NCBI RefSeq assembly: GCF_018413465.1 | Contig: NZ_JAHCDK010000006.1 | Coordinates: 62,001-126,000, forward strand | Source of the DNA: Flavobacterium sp. CYK-55 | GTDB lineage: Bacteria > Bacteroidota > Bacteroidia > Flavobacteriales > Flavobacteriaceae | DNA: 64,000 nt | Direction of reading: 5' to 3' | In this document: positions 9,331-18,872 of the stretch, piece by piece | Layout: every line of letters starts with the position of its first letter | How positions within the stretch are numbered: the stretch's first letter is position 1 | Translations under genes and position numbers: made by a program | The notes under the pieces: generated by a model | Databases searched by the model: none | What the model saw: the letters and a program-made list of their open reading frames with translations, nothing else | Told to the model about the DNA's origin: nothing

Positions 9331-10665
9331 ATGAAAAACCTCTTTTATTTAGCTTTTATTTTGGAAACATTATGTGCTAATGCACAATTCATAGGGCATT
9401 CAGGTGTTTATTATCTAGGCTCATCAGATGTCCCCATCCCTCAAACCGTTTACAACAATCCAAATATATCTGGCGTTGTATGCAGGTTTAGATGGGAAAA
9501 TCTCGAAATTGCTCCAAATGAATTTGATTGGACTTATATAGACAATGAAGTTTTAAAAGCTACAAACTCTAATAAAAAAATATGCTTGCAACCATTAGCT
9601 TCTCCGGCTTGGATTTATAACTCACTAGGTGCTTTAAGTTATAGTTATGTTGATAACAACCCATATCATTCAACCTATGGACAAGTTTTAACTGACAATG
9701 TCCCTTTTGATAACATTTATATTAATAGGGTAAAGAATTTACTATTATGGCTTTCAATAAAGTATGCAAACAACCCAACTGTTTCATATATAAATGCTGT
9801 TGGCGGTCAAATTTCTAGAGGCTTGCCAGAAGATATTATTACAGACACTCCATCAATGTCTACGGCTCCTTTTTGGTCAACTTTCAACTATGATGCTGAT
9901 ATTGTTGCATCAAAGATAAATTTAGTAATAGATTATTACATGAGTTTATTTCCTAATACACCTTTATGGTGTTCAGTTGACTACGTTACCTTTGAACCAA
10001 ATGCTTCTAATAGACCACGAAATTATCTCGCATCTCAATATACTGATTATGGAGTCTCAAATTTTCCCGATAGATTTGGCCTGTGGAGAGAAGATATATC
10101 TGGTTGTACAACAACAAATCCAAATTCAAGTTCTCATTGGTCAATTATGTTAAACAATCCATGTCGAACAGGTGCTCAGATGCTTTGGAACGTACAAGAC
10201 GGCCCACTCCGTATGAACCAATGTGGAATATCCCCAAATACTAAACAAGCAGTGTTTGATGAAGCCATAAATAAAGCATTGTTTTATAATATGAACTATG
10301 TAGAAGTATATGGAGCTGATGTTCAAGACCCAAGTTTATCTACCAACATAATAAATGCTAATAATCTTTTGAATAACCAAAGCATAACTTGCAGCCTATA
10401 CACAAATAGCTTTTTGTTTAATAATAAATTTACAATATCACCTAACCCAGCCTCTGAAACAATTCAAATAAACTTTAATGAGGTTAACTATACTGCGATA
10501 GATGCATATATATATAATATATTAGGCCAAAAGGTGATTTATAAAAAAGTGGTCGGTAATGAACCTATAGACATTTCATACTTAAACAATGGAGTTTACA
10601 TCATCCAAATTAAATCCAAAAATGAAATAGGGACTCAAAAAATAGCAATTTATTCACAAAAGTAA
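9331..10665 (+). CDS. Glycoside-hydrolase-like TIM-barrel protein with T9SS type A sorting domain
   Basis: 444 residues: signal peptide (about 1-18, ending CANAQ), a catalytic-type domain of about 330 residues, then a C-terminal T9SS type A domain (about 365-444) with the SPNPASETIQI opening and NGVYIIQI near the end. The main domain shows GVVCRFRWENLEIAPNEFDW and KKICLQPLASPAWIY, the strand pattern of clan GH-A barrels such as GH5, GH39 and GH42. I could not fix the two catalytic glutamates, so the family is open. It should be exported through T9SS to the cell surface or medium, next to the esterase before it; the two may act on the same glycan. Confidence 0.65.
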   Translation: MKNLFYLAFILETLCANAQFIGHSGVYYLGSSDVPIPQTVYNNPNISGVVCRFRWENLEIAPNEFDWTYIDNEVLKATNSNKKICLQPLASPAWIYNSLGALSYSYVDNNPYHSTYGQVLTDNVPFDNIYINRVKNLLLWLSIKYANNPTVSYINAVGGQISRGLPEDIITDTPSMSTAPFWSTFNYDADIVASKINLVIDYYMSLFPNTPLWCSVDYVTFEPNASNRPRNYLASQYTDYGVSNFPDRFGLWREDISGCTTTNPNSSSHWSIMLNNPCRTGAQMLWNVQDGPLRMNQCGISPNTKQAVFDEAINKALFYNMNYVEVYGADVQDPSLSTNIINANNLLNNQSITCSLYTNSFLFNNKFTISPNPASETIQINFNEVNYTAIDAYIYNILGQKVIYKKVVGNEPIDISYLNNGVYIIQIKSKNEIGTQKIAIYSQK

Positions 10666-10836
10666 TTATCTGTTTTTTTTTTGAAGTATTATTTATATAT
10701 GATCCTTTTATTAGCTTCATTTAGCTTAATATTTTTTTGGAAAATAATTTCTGTCTTTACAGAAAAAAGTTTAAAATCATAATTAATGTATTTTTTGTCA
10801 GTTTTTTCTTTCTTTTAAATTTTTTTAATGCATTTT

Positions 10837-10879
10837 ATCGATTTTATTTACTTTTAATCGATTTTATGATTTATATTTG
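10837..10879 (+). promoter_or_regulatory. Promoter region with two ATCGATTTTAT repeats before the giant gene
   Basis: ATCGATTTTAT occurs at 10837-10847 and 10857-10867, 20 bp apart (about two helical turns). TATATTTG at 10872-10879 matches the -7 box TAnnTTTG. The ATG lies 21 bp downstream. The repeats look like a regulator site; which protein binds is unknown. Confidence 0.5.
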
Positions 10880-10900
10880 CTCTCGAAAAATCATAAAATA

Positions 10901-13900
10901 ATGAAAATAAAAACTATTTTATTTGTATGCCTTTCATTGTGTCTAAAATCTTTCCCACAATGCAATCTAACAATCTCCGTCAATAACACCCAAAGTGGTT
11001 GCTATTTTACAAAAGAAAAAGTTGTATTCAGAAACCCATCAAATGTTTCAATTTCATCCAACTCAATTACTAAAGTTAGTGGCGGTAATGCATGGAATGC
11101 GGGTGCTTCTTCCACTTCATATGTGTTTGATGCAGGTCGTTTAGATGTCATTGCCTCAGAAACAAACAAAAGTAGAATGATTGGATTGAGTTCATCTGAC
11201 ACAAATGCAAGTTTCTCTTCAATACAATATGCATTCTATTTAGAAAACGGAACTGCTTTATACATATATGAAAACGGAACTCAAAAAACTGGAAATTTAG
11301 TCTATACTAATGGCACTCAATTAAGCATAAGGGTAAGCGAAAATCACATCAAGTATTTTAAAGACAATCAGGAAGTCTACACTAGCTCAATAGTCCCAAC
11401 ACTACCATTATTAGTCGATACTTCTATATATACTTCAGGAGGCACACTCTCAAATGTAACTATTTCAAATGTAACTTATGGTTCCTTCGTCGCTACAGCA
11501 AGTAGTGTGGGTACCAGTCAAATTTACACATGGAAAATCAATGGAATAACTGTTCAATCAGGAAGTTCTAACTTATATACTAATAGTTCCCTCAATGCTA
11601 ATGATATAATAACATGTGAACTTCTTGCGAGTGGCATCGGAGCTTGTTCAACAGTTTTACAAAATTCAAACGAAGTAACAATACAACATAATAATGACCC
11701 TGATATTTTTGATTTTAAAATATCTGAAAGTTACAGTACCAATGCGTGTATTACAACTTCAAAAAAAGTTGAATGGGATTATAGTAAATTTTCAAATGTT
11801 AGATCTAACAGTAATACTTTAATAAAAACACTTTCAGAAAGTGTATGGAATGGCGGAGCTTCTTCGATAAGTACTGTAAAAAACAACGGTTATATAGAGT
11901 TTACTGCCTCAGAAACAAACAAAAGTAGAATGATTGGGCTAAGTTCATCTGATATTAACTCAAGTTATACCTCTATTCAATATGCATTCTATTTAGAAAA
12001 CGGCGGAGCATTGTATGTTTATGAAAATGGAGTTCAAAAAACTGGAAATATTGGTTACACAACTGGAACAGCTTTAAAAATTGCAGTTGAAAACAATGTT
12101 GTTAAATATTACAAAGATAATGCTGTTATTTATTCTAGCTCTATAACTCCTTCTCAACCATTAATAGTTGATGTTAGCATGTATAATATTGGAGCAACTC
12201 TTTCAAACATAGCAATTGCTAACGTTTCTACAGGCGAATTTATCGCAACGCATTCTGGAGCGGGTGTTTCACCAGCTTATCAATGGAAATTAAATGGTGT
12301 AAACACAGGAACTAACAGTAATTCTTATAGCAATGACAATTTAGCCAATAATGATATTATTACTTGTGAATTAACTGCCGATGTGGATGGGTGTGGTTCT
12401 ACTATAATATATTCAAATTCATTGATAATAAAGAGGAATACAGAATATCCATCTATTAATTTTAAAATTGATAGTCAATCTTCAACTGTTGGCTGTTATA
12501 CAGCTATATCAAATGTAAAATGGAATAACAACAGTACTTCAAACACCTTTATAGACAATAATAATATGGTGAAAAAAACTTTTTCTGACAATGCTTGGAA
12601 CGGCGGAGCTTCTTCGATAAGTACTGTAAAAAACAACGGTTATATAGAGTTTACTGCCTCAGAAACAAACAAAAGTAGAATGATTGGGCTAAGTTCATCT
12701 GATATTAACTCAAGTTATACCTCTATTCAATATGCATTCTATTTAGAAAACGGCGGAGCATTGTATGTTTATGAAAATGGAGTTCAAAAAACTGGAAATA
12801 TTGGTTACACAACTGGAACAGCTTTAAAAATTGCAGTTGAAAACAATGTTGTTAAATATTACAAAGATAATGCTGTTATTTATTCTAGCTCTATAACTCC
12901 TTCTCAACCATTAATAGTTGATGTTAGCATGTATAATATTGGAGCAACTCTTTCAAACATAGCAATTGCTAACGTTTCTACAGGCGAATTTATCGCAACG
13001 CATTCTGGAGCGGGTGTTTCACCAGCTTATCAATGGAAATTAAATGGTGTAAACACAGGAACTAACAGTAATTCTTATAGCAATGACAATTTAGCCAATA
13101 ATGATATTATTACTTGTGAATTAACTGCCGATGTGGATGGGTGTGGTTCTACTATAATATATTCAAATTCATTGATAATAAAAAATAATACATCCAACAA
13201 TACTTTCAACTATTTAATTGAAGGCACAACATCATCAATTTCCTGTAAAGTAGCGATAGAAGATATCCAATGGAATTTTTCCTCTTTAAATGGGGTTAAT
13301 GTTTCAGGTTCGAATATATCAAAAGCTTTTACAGTTACTTCTAATTTATGGGATGCAGGTATTTCCTCATTAAATAGTGTCAAAAATAATGGCTACATGG
13401 AATTAACGGCTTCTGAAACCAACAAAAGCAGGATGATTGGTTTAAGCTCGCTAGATATTAATGTGAATTATTCTACAATTCAGTATGCATTCTATTTAGA
13501 AAACGGCGGAGCATTGTATGTTTATGAAAATGGCATTCAAAAATCAGGAAATATTGGTTTCACAACTGGTACTCAATTAAAAATTGCAATTGAGAGAAAT
13601 ATAGTTAAGTATTATAAAGACAATGTAGTTGTTTACATCAGTTCAACCACTCCTATTCTGCCCCTCATTGTTGACACATCTTTTTATTCTCATCTTGCAA
13701 CACTATCAAACATACGTATTGCAAACTATAACTCAGGAACATATACTGCAATCACTCCGGTAAATGTTACACAATATCAATGGAAGCTAAACGGTAGTAA
13801 TGTTGGTAGTAACTCATCAACTTACACCAATCCAAATTTAATACATGGAGATGTTTTAAATTGTGAGATAACAATTAATTCAACCGGATGTTCAAATTCA

Positions 13901-16429
13901 ACTATTATTTCAAACAATATAACTATTTCAGCTGTGGAAAACTCGTATTTGTTTGATTATTATATAAGTGCTAATAATCACTCTTTAGAATGTAAGTATT
14001 CAGCAGAAAAAGTGGCATGGAATAGGAATGAAATCAGTTATTGCAATATTAATAATGCAGATAATTCGCTTATTAAAACTTTTTCTAATAATGCTTGGAA
14101 TGGCGGTACAGTTTCTCTAAATAAAGTTTCAAACAATGGTTATATTGAGTTCTTGGCTACAGAAACAAACCGAAGTAGAATGATTGGATTGAGTACAATT
14201 AATATTAATTCAAGCTATTCTACTATTCAATGTGCATTTTATTTGGAGAACGGAGGTGCTTTGTATGTTTACGAAAATGGCATTTCAAAAACGATAAATT
14301 TAGGCTATGTCACAGGTACATTATTAAAAATTTCTATTGAAAACAATATAATTAAATATTACAAAAATAATTCATTAGTTTATACCTCATTAATTCCACA
14401 ATTACTCCCAATGTTAGTTGACACTTCAATCTATAATGTTGGTGGAACTATTCCAAATATTACAATAGTCAATGAAGATAATGGTTTTGAGTTCGAAGCT
14501 CATGCGGTCAATTTAGGCTCAAACCCTATTTATACGTGGAAAATCAATGGAAATATTGCTCAAAGCAGTTCTTCTTCAAGCTATACAAATAGTAGTCTTT
14601 CTGTAAATGATGTTATTAGCTGTGAATTGACTCCAGATGTGTTTAGCTGTTCTTCACAAACATTGACGACAAACACAATAATTATTCAACAAAGGTTAAA
14701 AATTTGGACAGGGGCTGTAAATACCGATTGGTTCAATGCAAACAATTGGTCGCCTTCTGGTATTCCAACATCTAATGATTGTGTTCAAATAAACAACACT
14801 ACAAATGATCCACAAATTTCGGGAAGTACTCCAAATGCATTTGGTAAAAACATTACTGTTAAGGCTGGTGGAAGCATAATTGTACAACCCGAAAAATCAT
14901 TAGTAATAACTGAAAATATTAATGTAGAAAGCACAGGTTCACTGTTAATTAAAGATAAGGCTAATTTATTACAGATAAATGACAACGCAATTAATACAGG
15001 AAATATTAGTATGGAGAGAACGACTAATGTTAGGAAATTTGACTACGTATATTGGTCAGCTCCAGTTTTAAACTTTAACTCATCATTAGTTTCACCAAAC
15101 ACATCTTCAGGATTAATTTTCAAATGGGATCCAGTATATTTAAACTCAAATGGAGGTCAAGGTTATTGGATAAGTGGAAACGAAACAATGCAATTAGGAA
15201 AAGGATATATTGTTAGAGGGCCAAATGATTATTCACCTATAACTTCATCTCCCTTCACCGCGACATTTAACGGAAAACCAAATAACGGTATAATACAAGC
15301 AACTATTTCGAGAGGTTCATACACAGGACTTCCGTATTCAGGAACAAATGGGGCAACTATTACTAATAATGATGATAATTGGAATTTAATAGGCAACCCA
15401 TACCCTTCAGCTATTGATGCAAATGAATTTCTGCTTCTAAACACCAATATCAATGGTTTCGTAAAAATATGGTCTCATGGTAGTCAAATTAGCAACAGCT
15501 ATTCAAATCCTTTTTATGGTAGCTACGCTTATAATTATAACCCAAATGATTATATAACTTATAATGGTACAGGCTCAACTCCTCCAGGATATAATGGTAA
15601 AATTGGTGCTGGGCAAGGCTTCTTTATACTGATGAATGATGGCACAGCTACAAGTGAAAATGTAATTTTTAATAACAATTTGAGAAGAGACAGCGGTAAC
15701 ATTCCGTATAATAATAGTCAATTCTACAGGTTTACAAATCCAACTTTTACAGATACTTCTGAAAAAAATAGAATATGGTTGAGTATCATTGACCCAACAA
15801 ATATTTCTTCAACAACATTAATTGGTTATGTAGAAAACGCCACTAACGAAGTAGATAGAGTTTTTGATGCGATACACAAGACCGAAAGCTCTTTAGGAAT
15901 TTATTCAAAAATCAATAATGATACTATGATTATTCAAGGGAGACAATTACCATTTGACCAAAATGACATTGTTCCTATTGGAATAACAATCCCTAATACA
16001 GGCACTTATAGCATTGCAATTGATATGGTTGATGGGTTGTTTGAGAATGACAATCAAAATATTTATATTGAAGATTCTCTAATGAATATTATTCATGATT
16101 TAAAACAAAGTCCTTACTCTTTCAATAGTATTTCTGGAGATTACCCAGATAGATTTAAACTAAGATACACATCAAATTCTCTTAATACAGATGAAATCAA
16201 ATCAAATGATCAATTTGTCTTTATCAAAAATCAGATTTTTAATATTCAAACAAAAGTCAACATCAGAGAGATAAGCATTTTTGACATTTCTGGAAAAAGA
16301 ATACAATCATATAAATTCAATAATGAGATTAACCATTTTTCAGATTATTTTCCATATCAAAATGGCGTTTATCTTATAAGTGTTGAATTGTCAGATGGAA
16401 AAAAAATTTCAAAGAAAATTATAAATTAA
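10901..16429 (+). CDS. Giant five-repeat secreted protein with T9SS type A sorting domain
   Basis: 1842 residues from the ATG at 10901; an ATG 24 bp upstream is possible, but MKIKTILFVCLSLCLKSFPQ is the better signal peptide. Five repeats of about 240-250 residues follow. Each contains an ETNKSRMIGLSS motif, a YAFYLENG(G/T)ALY(V/I)YENG beta segment, a KYYKDN segment and a final Ig-like half with Y-x-WK(L/I)NG and (I/V)-x-CEL. After them come a WTGAVNTDWFNANNW segment common in flavobacterial surface proteins, a beta-helix-like stretch and a T9SS type A domain ending in an Ile-Ile-Asn tail. The ETNKSRMIGLSS part resembles concanavalin-like lectin modules. Repeats 2 and 3 are identical over 581 bp of DNA. 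Probable adhesin or surface polymer; no enzyme motif seen. Confidence 0.85.
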   Translation: MKIKTILFVCLSLCLKSFPQCNLTISVNNTQSGCYFTKEKVVFRNPSNVSISSNSITKVSGGNAWNAGASSTSYVFDAGRLDVIASETNKSRMIGLSSSDTNASFSSIQYAFYLENGTALYIYENGTQKTGNLVYTNGTQLSIRVSENHIKYFKDNQEVYTSSIVPTLPLLVDTSIYTSGGTLSNVTISNVTYGSFVATASSVGTSQIYTWKINGITVQSGSSNLYTNSSLNANDIITCELLASGIGACSTVLQNSNEVTIQHNNDPDIFDFKISESYSTNACITTSKKVEWDYSKFSNVRSNSNTLIKTLSESVWNGGASSISTVKNNGYIEFTASETNKSRMIGLSSSDINSSYTSIQYAFYLENGGALYVYENGVQKTGNIGYTTGTALKIAVENNVVKYYKDNAVIYSSSITPSQPLIVDVSMYNIGATLSNIAIANVSTGEFIATHSGAGVSPAYQWKLNGVNTGTNSNSYSNDNLANNDIITCELTADVDGCGSTIIYSNSLIIKRNTEYPSINFKIDSQSSTVGCYTAISNVKWNNNSTSNTFIDNNNMVKKTFSDNAWNGGASSISTVKNNGYIEFTASETNKSRMIGLSSSDINSSYTSIQYAFYLENGGALYVYENGVQKTGNIGYTTGTALKIAVENNVVKYYKDNAVIYSSSITPSQPLIVDVSMYNIGATLSNIAIANVSTGEFIATHSGAGVSPAYQWKLNGVNTGTNSNSYSNDNLANNDIITCELTADVDGCGSTIIYSNSLIIKNNTSNNTFNYLIEGTTSSISCKVAIEDIQWNFSSLNGVNVSGSNISKAFTVTSNLWDAGISSLNSVKNNGYMELTASETNKSRMIGLSSLDINVNYSTIQYAFYLENGGALYVYENGIQKSGNIGFTTGTQLKIAIERNIVKYYKDNVVVYISSTTPILPLIVDTSFYSHLATLSNIRIANYNSGTYTAITPVNVTQYQWKLNGSNVGSNSSTYTNPNLIHGDVLNCEITINSTGCSNSTIISNNITISAVENSYLFDYYISANNHSLECKYSAEKVAWNRNEISYCNINNADNSLIKTFSNNAWNGGTVSLNKVSNNGYIEFLATETNRSRMIGLSTININSSYSTIQCAFYLENGGALYVYENGISKTINLGYVTGTLLKISIENNIIKYYKNNSLVYTSLIPQLLPMLVDTSIYNVGGTIPNITIVNEDNGFEFEAHAVNLGSNPIYTWKINGNIAQSSSSSSYTNSSLSVNDVISCELTPDVFSCSSQTLTTNTIIIQQRLKIWTGAVNTDWFNANNWSPSGIPTSNDCVQINNTTNDPQISGSTPNAFGKNITVKAGGSIIVQPEKSLVITENINVESTGSLLIKDKANLLQINDNAINTGNISMERTTNVRKFDYVYWSAPVLNFNSSLVSPNTSSGLIFKWDPVYLNSNGGQGYWISGNETMQLGKGYIVRGPNDYSPITSSPFTATFNGKPNNGIIQATISRGSYTGLPYSGTNGATITNNDDNWNLIGNPYPSAIDANEFLLLNTNINGFVKIWSHGSQISNSYSNPFYGSYAYNYNPNDYITYNGTGSTPPGYNGKIGAGQGFFILMNDGTATSENVIFNNNLRRDSGNIPYNNSQFYRFTNPTFTDTSEKNRIWLSIIDPTNISSTTLIGYVENATNEVDRVFDAIHKTESSLGIYSKINNDTMIIQGRQLPFDQNDIVPIGITIPNTGTYSIAIDMVDGLFENDNQNIYIEDSLMNIIHDLKQSPYSFNSISGDYPDRFKLRYTSNSLNTDEIKSNDQFVFIKNQIFNIQTKVNIREISIFDISGKRIQSYKFNNEINHFSDYFPYQNGVYLISVELSDGKKISKKIIN
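11852..12432 (+). repeat. 581-bp direct repeat, copy A (inside giant T9SS gene)
   Basis: Reads identical to 12602-13182, 750 bp downstream. The unit encodes most of one protein repeat and keeps the reading frame (250 codons offset). Confidence 0.9.
12602..13182 (+). repeat. 581-bp direct repeat, copy B (inside giant T9SS gene)
   Basis: Second copy of the unit at 11852-12432. A shorter stretch of about 50 bp around 13486-13535 is also identical, pointing to exchange between repeats. Confidence 0.9.
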
Positions 16430-16455
16430 TAGCTGACTAGAAAAGTAAAAAAAGA

Positions 16456-16480
16456 AAACCGTGTCTATAAAACACGGTTT
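16456..16480. terminator. Hairpin between convergent cargo and phage-like transcripts
   Basis: Perfect 9-bp stem AAACCGTGT / ACACGGTTT with a 7-nt loop, flanked by A-rich and T-rich sequence. It lies 27 bp after the giant plus-strand gene and 13 bp beyond the last minus-strand gene, so it can end both. Confidence 0.75.
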
Positions 16481-16492
16481 CTTCATTAGAAA

Positions 16493-16657
16493 CTATTTTT
16501 TAGCCTTTGCTTTAACAACTTTACCACCCTTAACATAACGATAGCCCTTTTTTAATGTTCCGTCTTTTTTCACTCCCTCTCTTTTGATTACTCCACTACA
16601 AAGTTTCTTTGCGGAAATTCTTTTTTTGCTCTTCGATTTTGTTTTTTTTGCTACCAT
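16493..16657 (-). CDS. 54-residue lysine-rich basic protein
   Basis: ATG at 16657, stop TAG at 16493-16495. The 54-residue product begins MVAKKTKSKSKKRISAKK and ends VVKAKAKK. 22 of 54 residues are Lys or Arg and only two are acidic. A short central part (GVKKDGTLKKGYRYVKGGK) resembles a compact beta hairpin. It has one Cys and no membrane segment. It is the last gene of the minus-strand cluster, 15 bp from the gene before it, and a terminator follows. Small polycationic proteins in viruses often condense or package nucleic acid; that role is inferred from composition only. Confidence 0.75.
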   Translation of the reverse strand: MVAKKTKSKSKKRISAKKLCSGVIKREGVKKDGTLKKGYRYVKGGKVVKAKAKK

Positions 16658-16672
16658 GATTTTGAATTTAGA

Positions 16673-18871
16673 TTATTTAACTTTAAACGATAATTTTCTT
16701 TTGCTTTTTTGTTCTGTTGGCTCGCTGACTACTTTCTTGTAATACATCGAGTATTTTAAAGTGAGGTCGTTGCCTCTGTTTTTTTCAAGGGTTGCAAACC
16801 TTTGTTTTGGGTCTTGATGCGATGAGCAATGAATTACTGAAGTTGGATTGTGTGCCATCTTGTTACCGCCATACATCGCCCCATTTTCTTTTACTTGAGA
16901 TATAAAGCACCAAATTACTTTTGGGTAAGTGGTTCTTAAATAATTCAGTTGGTCGGCTGTAATTTTTAAATCTGTAACCGAATCCGCAATGATGACCTTA
17001 ACCACTTTACAGAAGTCCTGCAACTCTTCAAAAGGCTTTTCCAAATAACCTTTTATTGCTATGTACTTTCTTCCTTTTTCGGTTGTGTTTCGGTTAATGC
17101 TGTCTAGCGTGTCTTTACTCTCAATCCCGCCTTGCTCATAATCGATATACGCTACTGGTGTTTGTTGTTCTCCAAAGGCATTAGCAATCTGCATGGCCAA
17201 CTGTGATTTTGAACTATGCTTATTCCCTTTAATCAGGATAAGTGCCTTGTGTGGTTGTTGCTTTTGCAAAAACTTTCCAATCTCTCCATCAAGTACAAAA
17301 ACATCTTTAGCTTCCTTCGGTGCAGTACCCGCTGAAACAAAGCCTAATTTTTCTAATTGATTTAGACTTTTATTCTGATCCAAATTGGGTTGTCCTGTGC
17401 TTACCCTAGTTGTATTTTTTTTTGTTGCCGGCACAACTCTTTTTTTCTTTACTTCAGTAGCTTTTTTAGATTTAGCTTTTGCCCCCAATCCTGCAAATAA
17501 ATCCAATTGTTCCCCCTGTTTGGTTTTGCTTTTGACTTTACTTTTTTTAGGTCTCTCAACTGGAGTTTTTACAGCTACTTTCTTTGCCTCATCTTCTTTC
17601 TTTTCTTCCTCCTGTTCATTCTCACTTTCAGAGTTTCTATTCAAAATATAATTGACTGCTTTTTGAGATTGTGCTGAAGCTTTGAGGAAAAAACGATTGT
17701 CATTCTCTAGTTCACTCACTAAAACCTTATTCCAACTTTTAAGATACTTCGCCGAGTTCTCTTTAGTCTGAAACAAAATCCCTGCCTCTGAACATAAAAA
17801 TACCGCTCCGAGTTCCGCAATGAGTTCTTCATAAGCATAGCTTTTACTTCCAAACTTTCCTGAAAAATCTCTATCTAATCGCTTCTTTGCACCAGTTGAA
17901 TGTGTCAGCTCGTGAAAGAAAGTGCAGTAATAAGATGCCTCTTTGTTAAAAGCATTTATTTTAGGCATATTGAGCGTATCGGTAGCAGGTTGATAGTAGG
18001 CTTTATCCCCAACAAAAGTGTAAATAGGCGGGTTTTTATATCCGTCAATTAGTAGCTGTGCTTGCTCAATCGGATTGACCTTTTTACTATCAATTTTATC
18101 ACTTGGAAACTTTAACCCTGTGCAATCATCGGCTCTGAAAACATTGTAATATTTAATTACTGGGATTTTCACTAAATGCTCTTTCAAATCTTCTTTGGTT
18201 AGTCCGTGAGCTTTTACAAACTCGGTAAACTTTGCCTTGTCAGTAGTTTTGAATTTTAGTGTTCCATCGTCATAATTAAAAATCATAGTGTAATAAATTA
18301 CACGTCTTGCCTTGCTGTCTTTTTTGAGTGATGCGTTAGCGTCCTTGATTTGGTTAAAGGTTAAATAGTACGGCTGTATAAACTTAATTGGTACTAAATA
18401 CCCTTTACCCTCATCATCAAATTTTATATCGAAATTCAGCAGGAAATTTGCTCCTGTGTATTCCTTTTTGCTCACATAATTTTTAGCTGTTCCATCTGCT
18501 CCCGAACCAACCCAGTCTTTTTGCCAAGGCAAATGCCCGACCTTTTCAATAGTGTTTATAATTAAGTCCGTGATATAACTGTAAATATCATCGGGGGAAA
18601 CTCCATTTAAACCACCCTCTGAATCGGGTTCTGATTGATATTCCAAAGTGGGCAAAATGATAGTTTGCTCTGCGCCACTTAATCCTAATTCTGTAATAAA
18701 ATCGTTTATTTCAATTTCAAAAACGGAATCGTTATTCTGTCTTAAAACGTTTGTGATACGTTTTGAAATAAGCGTATGATTTTGCTTTTTGGCTCTAGCC
18801 AGTAGCTTTTTAAGTGCGCTTCGGGAAACTTGCTTTCCGTTTAGATTATTAAATGATTGTACTAAATCCAT
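16673..18871 (-). CDS. ArdC-like ssDNA-binding/zincin protein fused to a RecA-like ATPase
   Basis: 732 residues in three parts. Residues about 95-285 resemble the ArdC-type ssDNA-binding domain (LPWQKDWVGSG, YVSKKEYTGANFLL, KYYNVFRADDC). Residues about 290-410 form a zincin metallopeptidase with HELTH at 320-324 and a third ligand likely at Glu353 (ELIAELGAVF), as in antirestriction and 'polyvalent' proteins. A charged linker (about 412-500) carries QLDLF at 455-459, the consensus for binding the DNA polymerase sliding clamp. Residues about 540-700 are a RecA-like ATPase with a variant Walker A, GNKHSSKS (549-556), and a Walker B-like VIIADS. Family knowledge suggests protection of incoming DNA or replication help. 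The fusion is unusual. It abuts the next gene by 1 bp. Confidence 0.75.
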   Translation of the reverse strand: MDLVQSFNNLNGKQVSRSALKKLLARAKKQNHTLISKRITNVLRQNNDSVFEIEINDFITELGLSGAEQTIILPTLEYQSEPDSEGGLNGVSPDDIYSYITDLIINTIEKVGHLPWQKDWVGSGADGTAKNYVSKKEYTGANFLLNFDIKFDDEGKGYLVPIKFIQPYYLTFNQIKDANASLKKDSKARRVIYYTMIFNYDDGTLKFKTTDKAKFTEFVKAHGLTKEDLKEHLVKIPVIKYYNVFRADDCTGLKFPSDKIDSKKVNPIEQAQLLIDGYKNPPIYTFVGDKAYYQPATDTLNMPKINAFNKEASYYCTFFHELTHSTGAKKRLDRDFSGKFGSKSYAYEELIAELGAVFLCSEAGILFQTKENSAKYLKSWNKVLVSELENDNRFFLKASAQSQKAVNYILNRNSESENEQEEEKKEDEAKKVAVKTPVERPKKSKVKSKTKQGEQLDLFAGLGAKAKSKKATEVKKKRVVPATKKNTTRVSTGQPNLDQNKSLNQLEKLGFVSAGTAPKEAKDVFVLDGEIGKFLQKQQPHKALILIKGNKHSSKSQLAMQIANAFGEQQTPVAYIDYEQGGIESKDTLDSINRNTTEKGRKYIAIKGYLEKPFEELQDFCKVVKVIIADSVTDLKITADQLNYLRTTYPKVIWCFISQVKENGAMYGGNKMAHNPTSVIHCSSHQDPKQRFATLEKNRGNDLTLKYSMYYKKVVSEPTEQKSKRKLSFKVK

Positions 18872-18872
18872 A

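Noticed and set aside
16673..18871. C-terminal ATPase of the ArdC-like protein as the virion packaging ATPase
   Set aside because: It looks RecA-like, not HerA/FtsK (A32)-like, is fused to a DNA-protection protein and has an atypical Walker A. Not enough to call packaging.
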